Shown here piece after piece: positions 46,106 through 57,960 of a stretch of DNA of 64,000 nucleotides (position 1 is its first letter; every line of letters begins with the position of its first letter). The position numbers and the translations under genes are program-made. Source of the DNA: Capra hircus (Eukaryota; Chordata; Mammalia; Artiodactyla; Bovidae). Below the pieces are notes generated by a model. The model had not been told where the DNA came from, made no database searches, and worked only from the letters and a program-made list of their open reading frames with translations. The stretch spans positions 78,882,069 to 78,946,068 of the forward strand of contig NC_030811.1 in NCBI RefSeq assembly GCF_001704415.2, read 5' to 3'.

Positions 46106-46808
46106 ACTGGAGTGTATTGGCCAAAACTGGTTGTCATACCCTTCTAAAGCACTGTATTTCCTGCTGCCCTAGCGGCTAACTCCCCTGAGTACCTGGTGCT
46201 GCCAGAACCCCTGTGACCCAAACAGCTGCACCACCTCCACACCTGGCCCTCACAGGGGCAAACCCACATCCTCCAGGGCAGCGTCAGGAGCAAGCCCCAG
46301 TGGATGACCCACATGCAGAAGTGGAAATAAAACCACAATTGAAACCCAGAGGCAGTGTGACTAAGGAGGAAGACCCAAAACCTTCCCACCAGCAGTACAA
46401 TCTGCAGATTAAGTCCACACGATCAACTAGGCAAACTCTGTGACTATGGAATATATAAAAGGTCATTGAGAGCTACCGCAAAAGAAAACTCTCTCGTTCT
46501 GATAGCTGTGAACATTGGAGCAAGAACCCAGAGGAGTAGGACCAGATTAGAATCTGAGCTGCCCCCATAATAGGTCCAGAGATCAGCACAGTGTTGGAGG
46601 GCATCCTAGGGAGGTGAGATGGACTGTGACTCCCAGCAAGGGAAAGGACTCTGACAGCAGTGACTCAAGAAAAACATTTATTACACTTATGTTTTGGCTT
46701 GTTCTTTATATTCTTTTGGATTTTTTCCCTTTTCCCTGCCTCTGTTGTAGTTGTCTATTTTATTGGCACTATGAAATCTAATTAAGCTTTTGAGCTTTTT
46801 TTTTTCCT

Positions 46809-47790
46809 CAGTCACAATTTTTTCTTGTTGTTATAAACCCCTGCCTCTACGTTGGGCTTTTGAAATTCTGTGGGGTTTTCCTTTTTTTTTTTTTTTCTTT
46901 TCTCTTTCTTTAATTTTTTAAACCTATTATTTTTTCTTCATTTATTCCTTTGTGTGCTTTCCCTACTGTCCTTTTTCCCTTGCAGTTAATCTTTAATGTA
47001 TATAAATCTTCTTCAGCTACCTCTCTTTATCTTTGCATATCTATTCTTTCTTTCTTTCTTTACTCTCTTCTCAATGTACTTGTTAGTTTTATTTTCATTG
47101 CTTCATTTCACAGCTGGCACCTTGCTTCAGTTTTGTTTTCCAGTTTGTGAATTAGTAAGTTTTGTTCTGGTAGATATAATTTTTGGTTTCTTTTTTTTCG
47201 CTAGGTCAATCTATCATACTCTATTTTTGCTGGACTCTTTTGATTTTGCTTATGGGTGTAAATAAATATTTATATATTCAGTCACACTTTTTATTGTTGT
47301 TATAAACCTCTGCCTCTACGTTGGGTTTTTGCAGTTCTATGGAGTTTTCCTTTTTTTCCCCCCTTTTGTCTTTCTTCTTCCATTTTTTCCTTTCCTCTTT
47401 TTTATAATTTTAACCTTAAAATTTTTAACCTATTATATTTTTTCTACACTTATTCCTTTGTTTGCCTTTTCTACTGTTCTTTTCCCCTTGCAGTTAATCT
47501 TAGTGTATATAAATCTGCTTCATCTACCTTTAACTTTGCATATCTAGTCTTTCTTTTTTTTCTTTCTTTCTTTCTTTTCATCTCCATGTATTTGTTAGTT
47601 TTGCTTTCATTGCTTTTTTTTTGCCACTTGGTACCTTGCTTTAGTTTTGTTTTCCACTTTGTACATTAGTTAGTTTTGCTCTGAACTAGTAAATGTGATT
47701 TTTTATTTCCTTTGTTCACTGGGTCAATATATTGTACTTTATTTTTGTGGCACTGGTTTGACTTTGCTCATGGGTGTATATGTATATATG
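46809..47790 (+). repeat. Two tandem T-rich modules in the L1 leader
   Basis: Unit A (46809-47278) and unit B (47279-about 47790) share a common order: cagtcacaat/act, ttgttgttataaac, tctgcctctacgttggg, cccttgcagttaatctt, gtatataaatct, acttgttagtttt, ttcagttttgttttcca and atgggtgta. The offset is 470 bases. Each holds long T-rich tracts that differ in length. Confidence 0.88.
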
Positions 47791-47911
47791 CCATTATTCT
47801 AATTATTATTTGCCTGATTTTGTAACTGCCATTTGTCTGGGGTTCATCTTTGGTTTCTCATTTTTGGATATTTGTTTTAATCTCACTTAATACAATAGCA
47901 AACCATCTAAT

Positions 47912-48322
47912 TAAAGCTATGAATTTTCCAGTAGTCATGTATAGATGTGAGAGTTGGACTATAAAGAAAGCTGAGTGCTAAAGAACTGATGCTTTTGAAC
48001 TGTGGTGTTGGAGAAGGCTCTTGAAATTCTCTTGGGCTGCAAGGAGATCCAATCAGTCCATCCTAAAGGAAATCAGTCCTGAAAATTCATTGGAAAGATT
48101 AATGCTGAAGCTGAAACTCCAGTTCTTTGCCCACCTGATGCATAGAACTGACTCACTGGAAAAGACCCTGATGCTGGGAAAGATTGAAGGCAGGAGAAGG
48201 GGATGACAGAGTTTGAGTAAACTTTGGGAGTTAGTGATGGACAAAGAATCCTGGCATGCTGCAGTCCATGGTGTCACAAAGAGTTGGACACAACTGATCA
48301 GCTGAACTGAACTGAACTGAAA
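47912..48322 (+). mobile_element. BovB LINE 3' fragment inside the L1 leader
   Basis: aaagctatgaattttccag through gagttggacacaactgatcagc to a ctgaactgaactgaac tail. About 50 bases around the MRWLDGITDSM region are deleted (at about 48205). The L1 leader continues directly after it (gaatctttgttcctgaccag). Confidence 0.93.
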
Positions 48323-48769
48323 CCACTTGCGGAATCTTTGTTCCTGACCAGAGATCAAGCCCGGGGCCTTTGGAGTGGGCGACCTGAGAACAAAACTGAC
48401 TCCAAGACCCTCGGGTACCAGAGGGGTATCAAACAGTGAGAACTCACACAAAGGAAACCATTTGAATATGAGACCCAGCAAAACCCAACCACCAGTAGCA
48501 CACTATGCAGAATGCCTCATCTAAACAACAAACAAAACAAAAATACAAGCCAAATCATCAGCAGACAGGATTGCTACCTCATTCAGCCATGCCCATCAGA
48601 AGGAAAACAAACGTACAAACAAAATCTCAGCATAAATCTCACCCTATACAAAGCTTACACAAACCACTGCACCAACCTTAGGAGGGCAGAAACAGAAAGG
48701 AAGAAAGAATTCAACCTTGAAGCCTGGGAAAACTAGACCTTTAACACAGTAAGTTAAAAAATAATAATA

Positions 48770-49612
48770 ATGAAAAGGCAGAGAAATACCACACAAATGA
48801 AGGAACTAGAAACACAGAAGTCCAAATGAATGAATAGGAAATAGGCAAACTACCTGAAAAAGAATTCAGACGAATGATAGCAGAGATGATCAAACCCTTG
48901 AAAACAAAATGGAGAAGATGTAAGAATCAATCAACAAAGACCTAAAAGAATTAAAGAATAAACATACAGAGACAAACAACACAATTACTGAAATTAAAAG
49001 TAACTCTAGAAGGAATCAATAGCAGAATATCTGAAGCAGAAAATGAATCAGTGAGCTGGAAGATAAAATCGTGGAAATAACTTCTGAAGAGCAGAATAAA
49101 GAAAAGAGAGTGAAAAGAACTGAGGACAGGCTCACAGAATTCTGGGACAATACCAAATGAAGAGAAACAGAAAGAGTATGAGAAAATTTTTGAAGAGATT
49201 ATAGCAAAAATTTCCCCAACATAGAAAAGGAAATAGTCAATCAAGTCCAAGAGTCACAAAGAGTTCCATAAAGGATAAACCCAAGGAGAAATAGGCCAAG
49301 ACACATATAATCAAACTAACAAAGAATAAACACAAAGAATATTAAAAGCAGTAAGGGAGAAGCAACAAGTAACATACAAGGGAAATCCCATATGCTTAAC
49401 AGCTGATCTTTCAACAGAAACTCTGCAGGCCAGAAGAGAATGGCAGGATATATTTAAAGTAATGAAAGGGAAAAATCTACAACCAAGATTACTGTATCCA
49501 GCAAGGATCTCATTCAAAATTGATGGAGAAATAAAAAGCTTTTTAGACAAGCAAGAGTTAAGAGAATTCAGTACCTCCAAACCAGCTTTGTAACAAATGT
49601 TAAAGGGATTTA
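48770..49612 (+). pseudogene. L1 ORF1 remnant
   Basis: It follows L1_BT ORF1 from atgaaaaggcagag through the coiled-coil region (agaattaaagaataaac, cagaatatctgaagc), the RNA-recognition part (agaaaatttttgaagag) and the C-terminal domain (actctgcaggccagaag, ctacaaccaagattactg). Stops occur soon after the start. About 50 bases are lost near 49155, removing the conserved segment after the coiled coil. It would not make a chaperone protein. Confidence 0.8.
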
Positions 49613-49675
49613 TATAGTCCAAAAATACAAGAGAAGAAAAAGGGTCTACAATATCAACCCCAAACAATTAAGAAA

Positions 49676-52600
49676 ATGGCAATAGGAACATATATATATA
49701 TATATATATGTAAATCGATTAAGTGCTCTAATCAAAAGACACAGACAGGCTGAATGGTTAAAAAAACAAGATTCATATATATGCTGTCTACAAGAAACCC
49801 ACTTAATACCTAAAGACACATATAGACTGAAAGTTAAAGGATGAAAAAATACATTCCATGCAAATGGGAAGCAAAAGAAAGCTGGAGTAGCAACCCTCAT
49901 ATCCGACAAAATAGACCTTAAAATAAAGAAGATTACAAGAGATAAGAAAGGACGCTACATAATGATCAAGGAATCAGTCCAAGAGGAAGACATAACAATT
50001 GTAAATATCTATGCACCCAACATAGGAGCACCTCGATACATAAGACAAACACTAACAGACATAAAGGGAGAAACTGACAGTAACACAATAGCAGGAGACT
50101 TTAACACCCCACTCATACCAATGGACAGATCATCAAAACAGAAAATTAAGGAAATGCATCTTCAATGATACATTAAATGAGAAGGATCTCATTGATATCT
50201 TCAGGACATTCCATCCAAATGCACAAGAATACACCTTATTCTCAACTGCACAAGGAACATTCTCCAGGAGAGACCACGTCTTGAGTCACAAATCAAACCT
50301 CAGTAAATTTAATAAAATTGAAATTATATCAAGCATCTTCTCTGACCACAACACTATGAGACTAGATATCAATTACAAGGGGAAAAAAAAAAAAAAACCT
50401 GTAAGAAACACAAACATATGGAGATTAAACAACACATTTCTAAATGACCAACAGGTTACTGAAGAAATCCAAAGGGAAATAAAAAATTTCTAGAAACAAA
50501 TGACAATGAAAACAGGACAACTCAAAACCTATGGATGCAGCAAAAGCAGTTCTAAGAGGGAAGTTTATAACAATACAATCCTACCTAAAGAAACAAGAAA
50601 AACATCAAATAGACAACCTAACTTTACACCTAAAACAAATGGAAAAAGAATAACAAAAAACCCCAAAATTCATAAAAGTAAAGAAATCCTAATGATCAGA
50701 GCAGAAATAAATGAAAGAAACTATAATAAAGATTACTAAATCTAAAAGCTGGTTCTTGGAGAACATAAACAAAATTGACAAACGTTTAGCCAGATTCATC
50801 AAGAACAAAAGAGAGAAGAATAAAATCAACAAAATTAGAAATGGAAAAGGAGAAGTTACAACACACAATGTAGAAATACAAAGGATTTTAAGAGAATATT
50901 GTGACCAACTATACGGCAAAAATGGATAACCTGGAAGAAATGGACCGATTCTTAGCAAAGTTCAATCTTCCAAGACTGAACAAGGAAGAAATAGAAATTA
51001 TGAATAACCCAGTTACAAGCACTGAAATTGAAGCTGTGATCAAATATCTCCCAAAAAACAAAAGCCCTGGAGCAAATGGCTTCAAAGGAGAATTATATCA
51101 AACATTTAGAGAGGAGCTAATGCCTGTCCTTCTAAAACTCTTTCAGAAAATTGCAGAGGAAAGAGCACTTCCCAACTCATTCTGTGAGGCCACCAACACC
51201 CTGATACCAAAGCCAAACAAAGACAACACACAAAAAAGAAAACTATAGGCCAATATCACTGATGAACATAGATGCAAACAAAATTTTACCGAACACAATT
51301 CAGAAACAGAGCAAAAAGCTCATACACCATGATCAAAATGGGTTTATTCTAGGAATGCAAGGATTCTTCCATATACGGAAAACAATGTTATACACCATAT
51401 AACAAATTGAAAGATAAAAACCATATAATAATCTCAATAGATGCAGAAAAAGCCTTTAACAAAATTCAGCACCCATTTAAGATTAAAACTCTTCAAAAAA
51501 TGGACATAGAAGGAACCTACTTCAACATAGTAAAGGCCATATATGATAAGCCTACGGCAAACATTATTCTCAATGGCGAGAAAATGAAAGCATTCCCACT
51601 AAGATCAGGAACAAGACAAGGGTGTCCACTTTCACCACTATAATTCAACATAGTTCTGGAAGTCCTAGCTACAGCCATCAGAGAAGAAAAAGAAATAAAA
51701 GAATCCAGATCAGAAAAGAAGTAAAGCTCTCACTGTTTGCAGATGACATGATACTGTACATAGAAAACCCTAAAGATAGTATAAGAAAATCACTAGAGCT
51801 AATCAGTGGATTTAGCAAAGTTGCAGGATACAAAATCAATACACAGAAATCACTTGCAGTTCTACATAGTAACAATGAAAAATCATAAAGAAAAATTAAG
51901 GAATCAATCCTATTCACCATTGCAATAAAAAGAATTAAAAATCGAGGAATAAACTTATGTAAGGAGACAAAAGAACTGTACACAGAAAATTATAAGACAC
52001 TGATGAAAGAAATCAGAGATGACATAAACAGATGGAGAGATATTCCACATTCCTGGGTAAGAAGAATCTACATTGTGAAAATGACTATGCTAACAAAGGC
52101 AATCTACAGGTTCAGTGCAATCCCTATCAAATTACCAATGGCCTTTGTCACAGAATTAGAAAAGAGAACTTCACAATTCATCCGGAAACACAAAGACCCT
52201 GAAGAGCCAAAGCAGTCTCAAGAAAGAAATGGAGATGGAGGAATCAGCCTTCCTAACTTCAGATTGTACTACAAAGCTACAGTCAAGACACTATGGTACT
52301 GGCACACAAAAACAGAAATATAGACCAATGGAACAAGATAGAAAGCCCAGAAATAAATCCATGCACCTATGGGTAACTTATTTTTGACAAAGGAGGCAAG
52401 AATATACAATGGGGCAAAGACAGCCTCTTCAGTAAATGGTGCTGGGAAAACTGGACAGCTACATGTAAAAGAATGAAATTATAACACTCCCTAACACCAT
52501 ACACAAAGATAATTCAAAATGGATTAAAGACCTAAATGTAAGACCAGAAACTATAAAACTTTTAGAGGAAAACATAGGCAGAACACTCAACAACATAAAT

Positions 52601-53206
52601 CAATGCAGTATCCTCTATGACCCAACTTCTAGAGAAATGGAAATAAAAACAAGAGTAAACAAGTGGGACCTGATTAAACTTAAAAGCTTTTGCACAGCAA
52701 AGGAAACTATAAGCAAGGTGAAAAGACAACCCTCACAATGAGAGAAAATAACAGCAAATGAAACAACTGACAAAAGATTAATTTCCAAAATATACAAGCA
52801 GCTCATATAACTCAATGCAAGAAAAACAAATAACCCAATGAAAAAGTGGGGAAAAGACCTAAACAGACATTTCTCCAAAGAAGACATACAGTTAACATAT
52901 GAATAGATTTTCAACATGGCTCATTATTAGAGAAATGCTAACAAAACCACGATGAGATATCACCTCACATCGGTCAAAATGGCCATCATGAAAAAGTCTA
53001 CAAGTAATAAATGCCAGAGAGGGCATGGAGAAAAGGGAACACTCTTGTGCTGTTGGAGGGAATGCAAATTGATACACTCACTATGAAAGACAGCGTGGAG
53101 ATTCATTTAAAAATGGGGAATAAAACCAGCACATGACCCAGCGATCCCACTCCTAGGCATATACCCCGAGGAAACCAAAATTTAAAATCACACATGTATC
53201 CCATTG
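49676..53206 (+). pseudogene. L1 ORF2 remnant (endonuclease and reverse transcriptase)
   Basis: The ATG at 49676 (atggcaataggaac) matches the L1 ORF2 start. The endonuclease part includes ITIVNIYAPN (about 49994) and GDFNTPL (about 50095). The RT part includes FADDMILY with the catalytic FADD at 51735-51746, and LPNFRLYYKATVKTLWYWH near 52250. It is split into at least eight frames by stops and indels and lacks its end because of the adjoining BovB. Length without the damage is near full L1 ORF2. Confidence 0.85.
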
Positions 53207-54643
53207 TTCAGTCAGTTCAATTCAGTTGCTCAGTCATATCCGATTCTTTGTGACCCCATGAACCACAGCATGCCAGGCCTCCCTGTCCATCACCAACTCC
53301 CAGAGTCCACCCAAACCCATGTCTATTGAGTCAGTGATGCAATCCAACCATCTCATTCTCTGTTGTCCCCTTCTCCTGCCCTCAATCTTTCCCAGCATCA
53401 GGGTCTTTTCAAATGAGTCAGCTTTTCTCATCAGGTGGCCAAAGTATTGGAGTTTCAGCTTTAGCATCAGTCCTTCCAGTGAACACTCAGGACTCATCTC
53501 CTTTAGGATGGACTAGTTGGATCTCCTTGCAGTCCAAGGGACTCTCAAGAGTCTTCTCCAACACCATAGTTCAAAAGTATCAATTCTTCTGTGTTCTGCT
53601 TTATTTATAGTCCAACTCTCACATCCATACATGACCACTGGAAAAATGATAGCCTTGACTAGACAGACCTGTGTTGACAAAGTAATGTCTCTGCTTTTGA
53701 ATATGCTATCTAGGTTGCTCATAACTTTCCTTCCAAGGAGTAAGCGTCTTTTAATTTCATGGCTGAAATCACCATCTGCAGTGATTTTGGAGCCCAAAAA
53801 AATAAAGTCTGACACTGTTTCCCCATCCATTTACCATAAAGTGATGGGAACAGATGCCATGATCTTCGTTTTCTGAAGGTTGAGCTTTAAGCCAACTTTT
53901 TCACTCTCCTCTTTCACTTTCATCAAGAGGCTTTTTAGTTCCTCTTCACTTTCTGCCATAAGGGTGGTGTCATTTACACATCTGAGGTGATGGATATTTC
54001 TCCTGGCAATCTTGATTCCAGCTTGTGCTTCTTCCAGCCCAGCATTTCTCATAATGTACTCTGCATGTAAGGTAAATAAGCAGGATGACAATATACAGCA
54101 TTGATGTACCCCTTTCCTGATTTGGAACCAGTCTTGTTCCACGTCCAGTTCTAACTGTTGCTTCCTGACCTGCATATATGTTTCTCAAGAGGCAGGTCAG
54201 GTGGTCTGGTATTTCCATCTCTTTCAGAATTTTCCACAGTTTATTGTGATCCACACAGTCAAAGGCTTTGGCAAAGTCAATAAAGCAGAAATAGATGTTT
54301 TTCCAAAACTCTCTTGCTTTTTCCATGATCCAGCGGGTGTTAGCAATTTGATATCTCATTCCTCTGCCTTTTCTAAAACCAGCTTGAACATTTGGAAGTT
54401 CACAGTTCACGTATTGCTGAAGCCTGGCTTGGAGAATTTTGAGCATTACTTTACTAGTGTGTGAGATGAGTGCAACTGTGCGATAGTTAGAGAATTCTTT
54501 GGCATTGCCTTTCTTTAGAATTGGAATGAAAACTGACCTTTTCTAGTCCCGTGGCCACTGCTGAGTTTTCCAAATTTGCTGGTATATTGAGTGAAGCACT
54601 TTCACAGCATCATCTTTTAGGATTTGACATGGCTCAACTGGAA

Positions 54644-55801
54644 TTACATCACTACCACTAGCTTTTTCGTAGTGATGCTTCCTAAGGCCCACCTGACTTC
54701 ACATTCCAGGATGTCTGGCTCTAGGTGACTGATCACACCATGGTGATCACCTGGGTCATGATGATCTTTTCTGTACAGTTCTTCTGTGTATTCTTGCCAC
54801 CTCGTCTTAATATCTTCTGCTTCTGTTAGGTGCCTACCATTTCTGTCCTTTATCGAGCCCATCTTTACATGAAATGTTCCCTTGGTATCTCTAATTTTCT
54901 TGAAGAGATTTCTAGTCTTTCCCATTCTGTTCTTTCCCTCTATTTCTTTGCATTGATTGCTGAAGAAGCCTTTCTTATATTTTCTTGCTATTCTTTGGAA
55001 CTCTGCATTCAGATGCTTATATCTTTCCTTTTCTCCTTTGCTTTTCACTTCTCTTCTTTCACAGCATTTGTAAGGCCTCCCCAGAGAGGAGAGCCAGTTT
55101 GCTTTTTTGCATTTCTTTTCCATGGGGATGGTGTTGACCCCTTTCTCCTGTACAGTGTCATGAACCTCATTCCATAGTTCATCAGGCACTCTGTCTATCA
55201 GATCTAGGCCCTTAAATCTATTTCTCACTTCCACTGTATAACCATAAGGGATTTGATTTAGTTCATACCTGAATGGTCTAGTGGTTTTCCCTACTTTCTT
55301 CAATTTAAGTCTGAATTTGGTAATAAGTAGTTCATGATCTGAGCTACAGTCAGCTCCTGGTCTTGTTTTTGTTGACTGTATAGAGCTTCTCCATCTTTTG
55401 CTGCAGAGAATATAATCAATCTGATTTCGGTGTTGACCATCTGGTGATGTCCATGTGTAGAGTCCTCTCTTGCGTTGTTGGAAAAGGGTGTTTTCTATGA
55501 CCAGTGCATTTTCTTGGCAAAACTCTATTAGTCTTTGCCCTGCTTCATTCCACATTCCAAGGCCAAATTTGCCTGTTAGTCCAGGTGTTTCTTGACTTCC
55601 TGCTTTTGCATTCCAGTCCCCTATAATGAAAAGGACATCTTTTTTGGGTGTTAGTTCTACAAGGTCTTGTAGGTCTTCATAGAACCATTCAAGTTCAGCT
55701 TCTTCAGCATTACTGGTTGGGGCATAGACTTGGATTACCGTGATATTGAATGGTTTGCCTTGGAAACGAACAGAGATCATTCTGTCATTTTGAGATTGCA
55801 T
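54644..55801 (-). pseudogene. BovB APE-like endonuclease and linker fragment, 385 codons
   Basis: In the APE/exonuclease-III fold, IQVYAPTSN lies near residue 23, GDWNAK at 61-66, TWTSPDG at 116-122, NQIDYIL at 126-132 and SSDH at 153-156, so the catalytic N, D and DH residues are all kept. The linker to the RT (RIARKYKKGFF, KKIRDTKGTFH, LTEAEDIKTRWQEYTEELY) follows. The true N-terminal part of the domain is in another frame (55777-56004), separated by a frameshift near 55790. The frame ends in the ALGSITTKK region, where another indel occurs. The nuclease nicks target DNA for BovB and, in trans, for BovB-tailed SINEs. Confidence 0.9.
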
Positions 55802-56049
55802 CCAAGTATTGCATTTCGGACTCTTTTGTTGACCATGATGGCTACTGCATTTCTTCTGAGGGATTCCTGCCCGCAGTAGTAGACATAATGGTCATCTGAG
55901 CAAAATTCACCCATTCCAGTCCATTTTAGTTTGCCGATTCCTAGAATGTGGACGTTTACTCTTGCCATCTCTTGTTTGACCACTTCCAATTTGCCTTGAT
56001 TCATGGACCTGACATTTGAGGTTCCTATGCAATATTGCTCTTTACAGCA

Positions 56050-56529
56050 TCAGACCTTGCTTCTATCACCAGTCACATCCACAGCTGGGTATTGTTTTTG
56101 CTTTGGCTCCATCCCTTCATTCTTTCTGGAGTTATTTCTCCACTGATCTCCAGTAGCATATTGGGCACCTACTGACCTAGGAAGTTCCTCTTTCATTATC
56201 CTATCATTTTGCCTTTTCATACTGTTCATGGGGTTCTCAAGGCAAGAATACTGAAGTGGTTTGCCATTCCCTTCTCCAGTGGACCACATTCTGTCAGACG
56301 TCTCCACCAGGACCTGCCCGCCTTGGGTGCCCCAACGGGCATCGCTTAGTTTCATTGAGTTAGACAAGGCTGTGGTCCTAGTGTGATTAGATTGACTAGT
56401 TTTCTGTGAGTATGGTTTCAGTGTATCTGCCCTCTGAAGCCCTCGTGCAACACCTACCATCTTACTTGGGTTTCTCTTAACTTGGGCGTGGGGTATCTTC
56501 TCATGGCTGCTCCAGCAAAGCGCAGCCAC
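56050..56529 (-). pseudogene. BovB N-terminal region, 159 codons
   Basis: This open segment lies upstream of the endonuclease and ends in YPAVDVTGDRSKV. Residues about 82-103 (STGEGNGKPLQYSCLENPM) are the translation of a sequence shared with the Bov-tA/Bov-A2 core. Other parts are basic and have no recognised domain. It starts immediately downstream of the GC-rich leader. Confidence 0.75.
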
Positions 56530-56539
56530 TGCTCCTTAC

Positions 56540-56882
56540 CTTGGTTGAGGGGTATCTCCTCACCACTGCCCTTCCTGACCTTCAACGTGGGATAGCTCCT
56601 CTAGGCCCTCCTGCACCCACGCAGCCACTGCTCCTTGGACGTGGGTTTGCTCCTCCCGGCTACCGCTCCTGGCCTCAGACGTGGGATGGCTCCTCTCTGC
56701 CGTTCCTGCGCAGTCGCAGCCTGGCACTCTCGGCTGCTGCCCCTGACCTCGGACATGGGGTAACTCCTCTTGGTGGCAGCCCTTCAGGCATGGGGTCCTC
56801 CTAGCTTCGGCCCCTGACCTCGGATGTGGGGTAGCTCCTCTCGGCCGCGCTGAGTGCACCGGTCGCAGCCGCCTGCGACCTA
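56540..56882 (-). repeat. GC-rich repeated leader of BovB
   Basis: On + there are about seven copies of an acgtggggta(g)ctcctc-like core, at about 56543, 56583, 56640, 56678, 56754, 56788 and 56824, spaced 35-75 bases apart. CpG density is high against the AT-rich surroundings. In element orientation this is the 5' leader and probable promoter region. Confidence 0.85.
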
Positions 56883-57051
56883 GTGTAAGGGACAATGCAA
56901 ACAAAGAACAAGTAACATGGAGGGATGTATTTATCACTAGCAGATAATATAAACATAATATCTTATGGAGAATCCTAAACAAAATTTTTGGCCCACCGAT
57001 AGTACTTTATGAATGAAGTAGAAGGTATTTGGAGGATAGAAGTAATAGGTA

Positions 57052-57270
57052 AGGGTTTCCTTGTTTGTTCGGTTGGTAAAGAATCTGCATACAATGTAGG
57101 AGACCCTGGTTCGATTCCTGGGTTGGGAAGATCCTCTGGAGAAGGTATAGGCTACCACTCCAGTATGCTTGCATGGAGAATCCCCATGGACTGAGAAGCC
57201 TGGCAGGCTGCAGTCCATGGTGTAGTACAGTCAGACATGACTGAGGGACTAAGCACAGCACAGCAAAGCA
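57052..57270 (+). mobile_element. Bov-tA SINE
   Basis: Head gggtttccttgtttgttcgg, box B relic ggttcgattcctggg, core and tail with an agcacagcacagc end. Confidence 0.92.
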
Positions 57271-57423
57271 ATAGATAAAGGTAAACCATTATGGAGAGTG
57301 ATAATGTCCTGGGAATTTTAGGGTTTAGATAGGGTTAAAAGCTCAGGAATCTGATTTTATTTAGTAGGATAGCGAGAGACATTGACAGGTTGTGTACCTG
57401 CTGTATTCTTTGATAATAAGCTA

Positions 57424-57921
57424 CTTCAAAAGCAGAGACATTACTTTGCCTACTAAGGTCCGGCTAGTCAAGGCTATGGTTTTCCCTGTGGTCATGTATG
57501 GATGTGAGAGTTGGACTGTGAAGAAGGCTGAGAGCCAAAGAATTGATGCTTTTGAACTGTGGTGTTGGAGAAGACTCTTGAGAGTCCCTTGGACTGCAAG
57601 GAGATCCAACCAGTCCATTCTGAAGGAGATCAACCGTGGGATTTCTTTGGAAGGAAGGATGCTAAAGCTGAAGCTCCAGTACTTTGGCCACCTCATGCGA
57701 AAAGTTGACTCATTGGAAAAGAGTCTGATGCTGGGAGGGACTGGGGGCAGGAGGAGAAGTGGACGACCGAGGATGAGATGGCTGGATGGCATCACGGACT
57801 TGAGGGACGTGAGTCTGAGTGAACTCCGGGAGTTGGTGATGGACAGGGAGGCCTGGCATGCTGCAATTCATGGGGTCACAAAGAGTTGGACATGAAATGA
57901 ATGGAATTGAACTGAAATACA
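57424..57921 (+). mobile_element. Young BovB LINE 3' fragment
   Basis: It starts at ttcaaaagcagagacattac and is intact to the gagttggacatgaaatg tail. The reading frame is open throughout (167 codons from 57392, including upstream flank), encoding the thumb and C-terminal region (VVMYGCESWTVKKAE, ELWCWRRLLRVPWTARRSN). It faces the antisense BovB at 53.2-56.9 kb. Confidence 0.95.
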
Positions 57922-57960
57922 TTCAATATATCTACATTTCTAGTACTTGTCACAATTTAC

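Larger units (their letters stand above)
44346..53206 (+). mobile_element. Near-complete L1 (L1_BT-type) LINE without its 3' end
   Basis: The element starts at the L1_BT leader (ggggaaaacaagatgg), is interrupted at 44378-44974 by an LTR, and continues as a long 5' UTR to about 48760. ORF1 (from 48770) and ORF2 (from 49676) follow. ORF2 is followed to ccactcctaggcatatacc and cacatgtatcccattgttca, where it is cut off by the antisense BovB; the last few hundred bases and the poly-A tail are not found on the far side. Both ORFs are broken by stops and small deletions. A BovB tail piece lies in the leader at 47912-48322. Confidence 0.93.
53207..56882 (-). mobile_element. Near-full-length BovB LINE, antisense, about 3.7 kb
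   Basis: It is the only BovB here that includes the RT (53.2-54.6 kb), linker, APE-type endonuclease (54.9-56.0 kb), N-terminal region (56.05-56.53 kb) and the GC-rich leader (56.54-56.88 kb). The 3' tail is at 53207-53230 (ttcaattcagttgctcag on +). Frameshifts occur near 54.15, 54.6 and 55.79 kb. It abuts the truncated end of the L1. Confidence 0.95.

Noticed and set aside
45289..46466. Several 60-120 codon frames in the L1 leader
   Set aside because: They arise from the GC-rich, repeated L1 5' UTR and do not match L1 ORF1, ORF2 or a known antisense ORF.
46860..47900. T-rich tract considered as a poly-A tail of an antisense element
   Set aside because: The tracts lie inside two tandem modules of the L1 leader with ordered unique motifs, not at an element end.
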